A stretch of 64,000 bases of DNA. Origin: Cordia subcordata. Lineage: Eukaryota > Streptophyta > Magnoliopsida > Boraginales > Cordiaceae. Position 1 is the first letter of the stretch. Each line of letters begins with the position of its first letter. The stretch spans positions 3,704,001-3,768,000 of the forward strand of contig JAPTOF010000010.1 of NCBI GenBank assembly GCA_028554755.1, read 5' to 3'. Below are positions 12,608-23,374 of the stretch, piece after piece. Under the pieces are notes generated by a model. That model worked only from the letters and a program-made list of their open reading frames with translations. It did not search any database and was not told where the DNA came from. Made by a program: the position numbers and the translations under genes.

Positions 12608-14872
12608 ATTATATATTATATTTATCTTGCAAGGTAATGCAACTTATCAACCTTCAAAACTCTTTTTGAACTTCTGTTTCCTTTCCGTAGCTGGAAAGCC
12701 AGTACCAATATCAAGCGGAACGGAGGTGGTCTCACATTTTCTGGCTAGCTTAGGCGGAAGATGAACTAAGCTTCTTTGTTGTCCCCCTCCTCAGCACGGT
12801 CACGAAAAGAAAACAAGATAATACAATTTCTAATAATTCTTTTGTTGTTATCGACGTTTAATACGAGAGGACAATGGTTGTTAAAACGAGTATCTGTTAA
12901 CATAAATGTCAATTTGATAGAAGGACAAAGATCTATTGATTCAATAAGTAATTAAAGTGGTTAAAATTATTTTTCAATACCATAAATAACTTGAGTTCAA
13001 GGAGTTGAGTCGAGGATTAGAGTTTAAACAAATGAAGAAAAAAAAAGTTAAGAGAAACATCACGTAAAATAATTTAAGAAATATGAGTGAAAATACGAAT
13101 ATATTTGGATAATCAAATGAGAATATGGGATTTCATGAACAAATTTTAGGTTGTATCTGTGTAACACTAAAGCTAGATTTTGCGAGCAATTCGACCTTCA
13201 CCTCAAAACGGGGCACCATTAAAGGCACCTTTTACTCCCTTGTTTGGAAAAAAAAAAAAGAAAGGGTATATGAAAATAGATACCATGCATTACACTATTT
13301 TTTTTTTTTGAAGTAAGGTATAAAGTTCTCTTAATAAGTGTTTCTTAATATTAGAGCTTCTCTTCTTTATGTGAGTGAGATTCTGTATTTCTATTTTGTA
13401 GAGTTTGATTTGTTTTTAAATAATAAACATCAAATTTAATTAAAATATTTGTTTGCTATTAATAATAGACCATAAATTTAATTGGAATTACTTAATAATA
13501 AACTTTAAATTTAATTATATCGATAATATACTAAATAAAAAAAGAATAACGTTTAAACATTAATTTAACACACTCTCACAACAGGAAAATTTTTTAGATA
13601 AATAAATCCATATCCTATCGATATTTTTATACATGTATGGATACAAGTTTGTGGATACCCCACCCCTCAACTTTCCAGAAATTATATATATTATATTTAT
13701 CTTCCACAGTAATGCAAGTTATCAACCTTCAAAACTCTTTCTGAACTTTTGTTTCCTTTCCGTAGCTGGAAAGCCAGTACCAATATCAGGGCGGACGGAG
13801 GTGGTCTCACAGTTTCTAGCTGGCTTAGGCTGAAGATGAACTAGGCTTCTTTGTTGTCCCCCTCCTCAGCACGGTCACCAAGAGAAAACAAGATGATACA
13901 ATTTCTAATAATTCTTTTGTTGTTATCGGCATTTAATACGAGAGAACAATGGCTGTTAAAACTAATATTTGCTAACATAAATGTCAATTTGATAGAAGGA
14001 CAACATCGATTGATTTAATAAGTAATTAAAGTGGTTGAAATTATTTTTCTATACTATAAACAACTTGATTTCAAGGAGTTGAGCTTGAACGTTGGAGTTT
14101 AAAAAAAATGAAGAAAAAAAAGTTAAGAGAAACATCAAGTAAAATAATTTAAGAAATATGAGTGAAAATCCGAATATATTTGGCTAATCAAATGAGAATA
14201 TGTGATTTCATGAACAAATTTTAAGTTGAATTTGGGTAGCTCTAAGGTTAGTTTTCGCGAGCAACTCGACTTTCACCTCAAACGGGGCACCATCAAAGGC
14301 ATCTTTTACTCCCTTGTTTGGAGAAAAAAAAAAAAAAAAAAAGAGCTTATGAAAATAGATACCATGCATATCACTATTTTTTTTGAAGCAAGGTATAAAA
14401 TTCTCTTAATAAGTGTTTCTTAAGATTAGAACTTCTCTTCTTTACATGAGTGAGATTTTGTATTTCTATTTTGTAGAGCTTGATTTGTTTTTAAATAATA
14501 AACATCAAATTTAATTAAAATATTTGTTTACTATTAATAATAGACCCTAAATTTAATTGGAATTACTTAATAATAAACGTTAAATTTAATTAGAATTATT
14601 TACTTTTAATAATAGATGATGAATCTAGTCTTGTATTCAAAAATAAACATTATTTTGAATATAAATTAATTGACATGTAATTTCCAACTTAGAAATAATA
14701 ACATATATCGATAATATACTAAATAAAAATAGAATAACATTTAAACATTAAGTTAACACACTCTCACAACAGGAAAATTTTTTATATAAATAAATCCATA
14801 TCCTATTCATATTTTTATGCATGTATGGATACAAGTTTGTGGACACCCCACCCCTCAACTTTCCAGAAATTT
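12608..14872. repeat. Tandem duplication of about 1.1 kb upstream of the bHLH gene
   Basis: Copy 1 is 12608-13680 and copy 2 is 13681-14872. Shared landmarks in order: TATCAACCTTCAAAACTC, TTTCCTTTCCGTAGCTGG, TTGTTGTCCCCCTCCTCAGC, GGGGCACCAT, and a final CCCCTCAACTTTCCAGAA that closes both copies. Copy 2 has about 115 bp extra at roughly 14593-14707. Both copies keep a short frame ending in AGKPVPIS...TEVVS(H/Q)FLA(S/G)LG after a pyrimidine tract and AG, which looks like a fossil terminal exon. Copy 2 abuts the 5' leader of the bHLH gene. Confidence 0.9.
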
Positions 14873-14989
14873 CACTTTGAACCCACTAATCATTCTTTCC
14901 CAAAAAAATCGTCACGCTTTTTTTCTTTTCAAAAGCACACACCACCCACACAAAGACAAAACGCCAAAAGCCCTTGTCAGAACCTCTTC

Positions 14990-15065
14990 ACACACACGCG
15001 CGCACACACACACTCTCTCTCTACACATATACATACACACGTATACATACATATATACTCGTATA
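14990..15065. repeat. CA/CT/TA microsatellite in the bHLH 5' region
   Basis: A compound run of CACACA, CTCTCT and TACATA words immediately upstream of the ATG at 15101, most likely inside the 5' untranslated region. Confidence 0.75.
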
Positions 15066-15100
15066 TCTCGCCGGATAATTTTACTTAACAAACCGCCGGC

Positions 15101-18100
15101 ATGGCGAATAACCCGCCGCCGGAGGGCTACGGAGCTGCCGACGACTTTCTGGAGCAGATCCTCGCCATCCCTTCCTACGGCGGTTTAACGACGAACGAAG
15201 TCGGCGCTTCCTCCGACGCGTCCACTGTTTCTCAGCTGAGCCCCGCCGGCTCAGTCGCGGGCGGCGGCCTTCAGCACCACCATCACCACCACCAGCAGCA
15301 ACCTCTGTTCCCTCTCGGCCTTAGCTTGGATAACGGCCACGATGAAGTCACTGACGCCGGAGCTTTCGCCGTTAAACATGTAAGAAGATAACTTTTCCCT
15401 CATTTTTTTCGCTGTTTTGCCCTTGGTGGTTGTGTTATTTGCTTGAGTTTTGTTCGAGTCGTGTAAGTGAATTAGGAAAATGTGGAGGGCAATTTTGTCA
15501 TTCTGGTAGTAACATTTTTCTCTTGTCTGTGTGCTTTTGTAAGTTACAGGAGAGAGATGCAGTGAATATGGGGGGACTTTATCCTCCGTTTGAGCAGTTG
15601 CAGCCTCATGCTGTTCGCCACCCGGTCCCTCAGCTTTCCCAGGTAATACATACTAATTCATATACAAATATGTTATATATACATATATATGTGTGTGTGT
15701 GTGCGCTCGCGCGCGCGCGTGCGTGCGTGTAAGTTAGGTTAGACATGCTTTTCGGGTGTAGAGTGTTTTCGGGTTTGAGGAAGCTCTGATTATGGTGTCT
15801 AGAAATGCAGTCTTTCTGTGCAAAAGTTTTTTCGACAACTTGAACATGTGTTTTTATGTGTATATACACAATATGTCCTGTTACTGAAGGTCCGCTTTGT
15901 TAATACTTAATAGTAATTGGGTTAAGCTTTGTAGTAAATATCTGAATTGTGTAGGGAACCGTGGGAGCCTGGGGGCAGGGGGGTTTTGGGGGTAGATTTT
16001 TATCTGTACAACTGTGGTTTACCGGAAACACTAGCTGGAGTCTGGAGACAATGACTATGTCTCCAGCTGCAAAAGGCTGCTTATAATGTATTTTGCTAAT
16101 TGCTATGTGATATTTTTGAAAACAGAAGTTTGAGTAGTGGATACTAAGAAGCGTACCATCGGTTATGGAATTTCATGGTGCTTCATGTCTGAGAATTTTA
16201 AGTTGCTTTTCCTCTGAATTGGGATGTCAAAGGAGGATATTAGTTAGCTTATTTGCCTGTGATCCTTTTGCACAAAAAGTTGTAGAATTTAGGATTGTAG
16301 AGAGCTACTTTCTGGAGAGCAAAGACCTGGGTTGAATTCCCATGTGGGACGATGGGTGGGGTGGGGGTGGGGGATTACAAAAAGAAAAGGGAAAAGCCAG
16401 AGAATTTTCTTTAAAAATTTTCTTATTGTTCCTTATCTTTTTGCTCTTTTAAATTTTTCAGCAGGTAATTCAAGGCCAACCAACACCGAGCACAACAGTG
16501 AGCGTGCCACATCCACCTGCCATTAGGCCAAGGGTTCGGGCACGGAGGGGACAGGCCACAGACCCTCATAGTATTGCTGAGCGGGTAACTATTTTGCATT
16601 GAACTTGTCTATACATTGTGATTGTATTTTATCTGCTTCCTTGGCAGCTATATCTCTATAAAATTCATGTTCTTTTCGACAGTTACGTCGAGAGAGGATA
16701 TCAGAAAGAATAAAGGCCTTGCAGGAACTTGTTCCCAGCTGCAATAAGGTGTGTCCCTTTTGTTATGACTAATATAGTCTTCAGCTCCCTTCATAAGATT
16801 GTTCCCCTTGTGTCATAAATTCGTATCTTCCCTAGAAGAGTTGGCACATTAGCTGAGGGCAAAAAAATTATGTATTCATGAATGCGTCTGTATTTATATT
16901 TTTATACGTTGTATAAATTGGTTGGTTGTGCATACACCTTTCTGAGATAGGATTCTATAATGAAGTATTGTGACATCTGACAGAGAGTACATGCAAGTGC
17001 GAAGAGAAATAGAGGAGAAGGAGAAGAAGAAAAAGAAGGGGGCCATGGGGTGGGGTGTTATGTGAGAGTGTTGGGAGGGGTTTGGAAGAGAAGCTACTAA
17101 ATGTTGCCTTTAGTTAGATTGTGTGTTGAAGAATTAAATTGATAGATAGGTCAAAAACTGTAGCACATGTATTAAACCTTTTGGTCAAGAATAAGAAATT
17201 GAGTTGAACTGTCATTGATGTCAAACTATTGTACTTCTTTTTGACAGACAGATAGGGCTGCTATGCTTGATGAGATTCTGGATTATGTGAAGTTCTTAAG
17301 GCTTCAAGTCAAGGTAAAATATTATCACATGGTTGTTTTATTTTGTTATTTATTTTACTTATTTCTGCAATTTCCTGGGTGAAGCATCTAGGATTTATGC
17401 TAATGGTTGATCACTCTATTGGTCAAACTCTTCAATAACCTTTCTTTAAAGTTCATCTGGCTCTTTGAGACCCTACTTCAAGAGAGGTTAATAGGTATTA
17501 ACCAAGTAGCCTAAAGAAATCATTGAAGCCATGGTAAAGCTTTCCAGGGGTGATATACAAATATTTAATTATTGTTCAGATAATAATAAAAGGAGGTAGC
17601 AGTATTGTTTCCCTAAAGCCCAAGAGGCACTTAGGTGTCGCTTAAGAGGTACAGCTACATTCTGTGAGCAGGAATTCTGTATTTAAAAGCTTATGAGGGC
17701 AAAGAAGAGGTTGGAGACGAGGGACTTCACAGCTGATCCCATCACGAGTCAAAAACTACCATTTGGGCCTCATCCATGAAAATACGCACCACCAAGGATG
17801 GCTTCCTCCAAATCCTTAGTTTGAAAACTTTGTTGTTCTTCTGGTTTACTGATCATATTCCTTCCTATTTCATTCATAGTTTCTGGAAAGAGAATAATAA
17901 GAAAACTTCAAAAGCCTCGCTTATCTTCTTCTTACATTATGAGATAAAAGTCTATGGTAAAAGCCTGTTTTATCTTTTTTTACATAATGAGAGTCTCTCT
18001 GGTATCATTTGAGCTTCCAAATGTCAATAATATACTTCAGTAACTTCTTTGATCATATTGTAATCAACAATACGCAATTCTGCTTAACTCGTTTTATTCT

Positions 18101-18662
18101 TGTGCTGTTTTTATCATATAACTGTTGACATGAACAGCACACATTTTTGTCTGGAACCAAGTTCTAGCTAGACTATTAACTTTCCATCTTCCCACTGTTT
18201 GCTATATCACTCGCAATTGCATTGATTAACAGGTTCTGAGCATGAGTCGGCTAGGGGGAGCCAGCGCAGTTGCCCAACTTGTCGCTGACATTCCACTGCA
18301 GTCTGCTGAGGTAAATAGAAAGAAGGAACTTAATTTCCAACAGTTAGCATGAAAAATTGAGTCATAAACATATTTCATGTTTGCCTGCTTAACTGTTGTT
18401 CTGTACTTACACCATTTTATTCCATAAATAGGGCGACAGTGGTGAAGGTCGACCCAACCAGCATGTCTGGGAGAAATGGTCAAACGAAGAGACAGAAAGA
18501 GAAGTCGCTAAACTCATGGAAGAAGATGTTGGAGCTGCAATGCAATACCTCCAATCAAAATCACTTTGTATCATGCCCATTTCACTCGCTGCCCTCATTT
18601 ATCCTTCACATCAATCAGAAGACCCCACATCGGTCAAGCCTGAACCACTTGCCCCTTCATAG
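15101..18662 (+). CDS. bHLH transcription factor, UNE12/bHLH7-like (subfamily XI)
   Basis: Predicted nuclear G-box-binding regulator. Exons: 15101-15379, 15550-15642, 16465-16584, 16683-16748, 17248-17313, 18233-18310, 18432-18662; total 933 nt, 310 residues, all GT-AG. Seen: an N-terminal [12 protein letters not shown] motif typical of this clade; a His6-Gln3 run at 59-67; [20 protein letters not shown] leading into the basic region with the H-E-R contact pattern; helix-loop-helix to about residue 208; then [19 protein letters not shown] and a conserved C-terminal block with [18 protein letters not shown] and [13 protein letters not shown]. That block separates UNE12/bHLH7 from the related LRL proteins. 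Intron 5 is long (919 bp). A tandem acceptor (CAGCAG, 16459-16464) may add one Gln. The upstream flank lies inside a tandem duplication. Confidence 0.93.
15660..15732. repeat. TA/GT/GC microsatellite in bHLH intron 2
   Basis: Compound run: TATATA, then GTGTGTGT, then an alternating CGCGCGCG block and GCGTGCGT. Alternating purine-pyrimidine sequence of this kind can adopt left-handed DNA. It starts about 20 bp after the splice donor at 15643. Confidence 0.85.
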
Positions 18663-19597
18663 ACCTCTAACTTATTGCACGTGCCTACGACAACTCCTAA
18701 TGGCCAGATGCCCCACTGCCCTTTTATCCTTCTTACCTATCTCCCCCCCTTTTCCGTCGCTATCCTTAGCAATGCAATCAGAGTCAGATGCCACAATTTT
18801 GCTTTCACTAATCCTATTGGCTCTCTGATGCTCCTGGAGTGTTTGTTGAACAAGGTGGTGATATCATCATTCTTGAAAGAAAGCAAAAGAAATGAAGACA
18901 CTTGATCGATTATGAGCATGCTCAACTGAAAGTAGAATATTTCTCAACATTATCTTTCAAATGCCATTGGCCCCTCTTTCCATTATGGGATCACTGAGGG
19001 CTTTGCCTTTTTCGTTTTTCTTTTTCTTTTGTGGATAGTGGGACATTGTAATAGTAATGAACTAATACATGTAATATAATATTTATTAAGTAAATGGTTC
19101 TGGTGGACAATGTATAACGTAGTTGTCGGGGACAAATATGATTTGTTTATTGGTCTTGCCTTTTGCTTTTATGTTAAGGTAAGAGTAGATTGTTGATTTT
19201 GAAAGCAAAATTTGGGGGTTATGTTGATATTATCAGATCTCTTCTGTGCTTGCAGCTTCAACGCTCATGAGCAGGGTGGTTGACCCTTGCAAGAAGATTC
19301 AACGGTAATAAATTGTTCTTATGTTTCAATATAATTGCATAACTGATATATTATTATTAGACTTTTCTTTTTGAGTAACAAGGGGATTTAAGTCCATGAA
19401 GCGACACAAATAGGTCGATTGAGGATTAACATTTCGTTTCGTATTGGTTCTGTGTGATATTTGTGTTCTGCCACTTAAATCTCACACAAAATCAATGTAG
19501 GACGGGCGTTATAGAGGACATTTTTGAATGCCTATCAAGGATGATTAGGGGCAGGTGTTATAGGTGGTGAATTTTTCTAGTTTTGGAGACGAAGTTT

Positions 19598-19810
19598 GGG
19601 CTTGTTTGGATTAATTTTTTTTAAAAGTACTGTTTTTTAAATTTTTTTTTAAAAAGTGTTTTTTAAGAAATTAAAAATTTTGATTTTTGAGAAGGTGAAA
19701 GTAAATGTTTTTTTTCTTTTAAGAGTTTTATTTTTTTTAAAATTTAATTTAAATATTTATTGCAAAAAATATGCAATTTTTTTTTCAGAAAAAAATATTT
19801 GTTTTCATGA
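19598..19810. mobile_element. Truncated copy of the Tourist-like MITE family
   Basis: The left terminus GGGCTTGTTTGGATTA matches the copies at 6059 and 43254, and the AT-rich interior with poly-T runs is similar. No matching AATCCAAACAAGCCC terminus is found on the right, so it is truncated or heavily diverged; the right boundary given is approximate. Confidence 0.55.
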
Positions 19811-20399
19811 TTAAGTCGGGATTATCACCAAAGTTTGTCACCTGGTGATTAGTTTTTTTTTTTTTTTTTGGGGAGGAGGGTGTCGAGATCAACCGGTAAT
19901 TAGTTGTGTAAACAAGTCCCCTATAAATTTCAAGCTACATGGGCCCCATCAACTCGCGTCTAACTGTTAATCTGTAGTTGAGCCCGCTAATTGTTTAAAC
20001 CCGTTATGGACTCCTTGGATCGGTCTGCTAAATTTGAACAATGGCATTTTTTTTTTTTTTGGGCTGTAAAACAAATTTATGTTAACTAATGATAAACAAC
20101 AAAAGGGCCAGGCCACAACAAAACAAACTGAAGGGCCAAGGTCTCACCAGAAGAGCAAAATTGGACAATGACGGAGAAATTTTGGGAGCATACAGAAAGG
20201 ACAATTGTTTTATGTTAGTATTTTTTTTTTTTATTATATTAGATTAGTATTTGTTAATGATCTTAGTTTAGTGAGTTATTTTCACAGAATTGTTGGCAGT
20301 GATTTTACATTGTCTTTGTGGACCAAGGCGAAGGGGAATTCGGCGGGAAGGGGGGGGGGGGAGGGGACTACAGGAGAAGCAAATCCCAACTTGGAATTA

Positions 20400-20960
20400 G
20401 AATATGAAATTCATACTTCACTAGTAGTATGGTTGTTCGAAGCAAAATTCAAGCACAACTATTATTGGGGGATTAGTTTGGAATAGAAACGGGAAATGAA
20501 AATCATACTTCACAGGTACCAATGGTTGTTCAAAGTAAAATCCAGGCACAACTATTGTTGGAGGATTAGTTGGGGATGGAAACAAGAAATGGAGCTGAAG
20601 TTTTGTGATTAATTTGGGCACCGTCTCAAATAATACAGCTGAACTGGTTGCATTGATGAAAGCACTTACAGAAGCAAAAGGGTATCACCAATTTGGAGGT
20701 AGAATCAAATTCACAGGTTCTGGTTAATTGGATAAATGGGCACTACAAATATTTAGAAGCTTTAAGGCCTTATATTGAAGAATGCAAGAAGCTCCTTAAC
20801 CAGCCTAATTATTCGCTTAAATATATTATCGAAAGGCTAACAAATGCATAAATAAAATGGTTAATTACGGACTTAATTTGTCGATAGATGTTCATTAGTT
20901 ACAAGAAGAACCTCCTAAAGCCGCAATAAGAATGATGTGTGAGCTGTTTCTTATTTTAGA
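20400..20960 (+). pseudogene. LINE-derived RNase H domain remnant with an internal duplication
   Basis: From about 20517 one frame reads as a type-1 RNase H domain of plant LINEs: TNGCSK, TTIVGGLV, FVINLGTVSNNTAELVALMK, and, after frame changes, LRPYIEECKKLLNQ, ANKC and QEEPPKAAIRMMCEL. Stop codons interrupt it. The usual first catalytic Asp before GCSK is Asn here. The start of the domain is present twice: 20426-20481 repeats the GCSK...TTIIGGLV strand with Tyr at the Asp position. No reverse transcriptase is adjacent. Confidence 0.85.
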
Positions 20961-21329
20961 ATGATCTCAAACTGATTTGACTTTACCTTCTCCTTGTATA
21001 GGAGAAAAAAAAAAAAATAGTTGACAGAATCTAAATTAACAAAATAAGAAAAAATAAAAAATATCGCGTGTACCCTTAACAACCCGACTACAACACCCGA
21101 AACACGGTTCCGACCCGGTCTTCTCAATAAACCAAAACGCAAAACCCCCCATTCTTGCAAAACCTCACACTTATCACGCTATTTTACTGCCAGTTGTCCC
21201 GTTCTCCTACACAATACACGCACCTATACGTACATATCGTCCGTATAAAACTTGTATAATATACGTATTCCAACTTGTTACACTGTAATAATAGTATTAG
21301 GAACAAACTGTGTATAGAGCACAGAGAAA

Positions 21330-23343
21330 ATGGCGCACGGAGGCTACGGCAAGCGCCGAGAGGCCGGGCGCAATACGGCCGGTAATCGGCGGCCCAAATC
21401 GCTTGGCGTCGAGAAAAAGCCCAAGCTCAAGCCCAAACCCAAGCCCAAGCCTGTCTCCCTCAAGAATCAAATTCGCTCTACGGAGCGTATGCTACGCAAA
21501 GTACTCCATCTCTCTCTCTCTCCATTCAGTATACGTGTGTGTCTGTGTGTTGATATGTAGTGCTGTAATTTATTTTTCCAAGCTAGGGTTTTTGAGAGTT
21601 GAGCTTTTGTTTTAATTTTCAGTTTAATTTCGCAAGCTTTAGAGCGTAGCTATTTTGCCATTATTGAAGTAGTGTTAGCTGTTTGTGTGGAGAAATGTAC
21701 AAGTTCTGAAGCGTGGTGTGCGATAGTCTTAGGAATTTGCTCTCGTGCAGCTGCGTAAGGCAATATAGTGCTGAAGTTAGAAAAAAATTTAAGTTCTTTT
21801 GAGCCATATGTAGGTTAATATCGAGACAGACAAATTTTGTGCAATTTATGTGAGTTCCGGAAACTAAAAAAATCTAAATTCTTTTGAGCCATATGTAGGT
21901 TAATATCGAGACAGACAAATTTTGTGCAATTTATGTGAGTTCCGGAAACTAAAAAAATCTAAATTCTTTTGAGCCATATGTAGGTTAATATCGAGACAGA
22001 AAAATTTTGTGCAATTTATGTGAGTTCCGGAAACTAAAAAAATCTAAATTCTTTTGAGCCATATGTAGGTTAATATCGAGACAGACAAATTTTGTGCAAT
22101 TTATTTGAGTTCCGGAAACTAAAAAAATCTAAATTCTTTTGAGCCATATGTAGGTTAATATCGAGACAGACAAATTTTGTGCAATTTATGTGAGTTCCGG
22201 AAACTAAAAAAATCTAAATTCTTTTGAGCCATATGTAGGTTAATATCGAGACAGAAAAATTTTGTGCAATTTATTTGAGTTCCGGAAACTAAAAAAATCT
22301 AAATTCTTTTGAGCCATATGTAGGTTAATATCGAGACAGACAAATTTTGTGCAATTTATTTGAGTTCCGGAAACTAAAAAAATCTAAATTCTTTTGAGCC
22401 ATATGTAGGTTAATATCGAGACAGACAAATTTTGTGCAATTTATGTGAGTTCCGGAAACTAACTCTTGCAAAACCAACCTTTTCTCGATTGCAGGGGGCT
22501 TTGTGTAGGGACCCGTTCTGTGTACCTTACAGTTTCGCCACAGAAACAAGGGTTAATTCCTCCACAAATCCCTAAATTGTGGTACAGGGGACCTTTTTGG
22601 TACTTGAACTATTAATTGTTGGACATTGTTAGTTATTTCCATCCAAAAACTAATGGTACTGTTAGTACTTCTAGCTATTTATTTTCCATGATTGTGCGAG
22701 TGATGTTAGTTTTTGGACAAAAGGACTAACAAAACTAGCGGTGTCCAATAATTAATAGTTCAAGGACCTAAAAGTTCGGTTTGGTAATTGGAGGACTAGA
22801 ATGCCCCGAGTGCCATAGTCTAGGGACTTGTGGAGGAGTTAACGCAAGAACAATTACCTGTACTCGTTAGTTAGTTGAAATGCATTTTACTGGAGCGAAG
22901 GTCACTATAAGCTTAAAACAGTAGTGTTCTGATGTTTGTACATGAGTCAAAGGCGGAGGTGGTACCTTTGAGTAACTTCGAGGACTTTTGACAACCATCA
23001 AGCTAGTTCTGACTTTCCGACTTTTCTATAATTGGGACTTTTACTCTTGTATTCTATTGTTTACCAATTATATTGATGGATATCGGCTGATGTTTTTACT
23101 AAAAATCTAATGAAAAAATATTCTTAACTTGTATAAATGGCCATTTGCTTTTATTTCAGCAGTCTTTACCACATTTATATGTTCTATTCAGTTTGTATTA
23201 GTATTTTTGTATGACATGTATGATTTTACAGAATGTGTACATTGGTACCAACACCTTTCCTTCAAGTTCTGGATATATTTATTTATCCACAATTGTACAT
23301 GTGTATATATATTTATTTATTTATCCACAATTGTACATGTGTG

Positions 23344-23374
<31 letters not shown>

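Larger units (their letters stand above)
11144..15100. other. Intergenic spacer with LINE fragment and a 1.1-kb tandem duplication
   Basis: Holds the 3' region of the receptor kinase, a LINE endonuclease fragment (about 11605-11890), AT-rich sequence without a gene (11900-12600), then two tandem copies of a 1.1-kb segment (12608-13680 and 13681-14872) that end at the 5' flank of the bHLH gene. Confidence 0.8.
18663..21329. other. Intergenic spacer with a MITE end and a LINE RNase H remnant
   Basis: Begins with the bHLH 3' untranslated region. A MITE-type left end (GGGCTTGTTTGGATTA at 19598) opens a T-rich stretch to about 19810 with no clear right end. A degraded RNase H domain lies at 20400-20960. 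The promoter of the EFG1-like gene follows; TATAAA at 21244-21249 is 81 bp before its ATG. Confidence 0.75.

Noticed and set aside
16290..16395. SINE-like segment with GGGTTGAATTCCC in bHLH intron 2
   Set aside because: A B-box-like word and G-rich run are present, but no clear A-box or target duplication; left uncalled.
21781..22460. Possible CRISPR-like array
   Set aside because: Units are contiguous 85-bp copies without distinct spacers, in a plant intron; it is a minisatellite.
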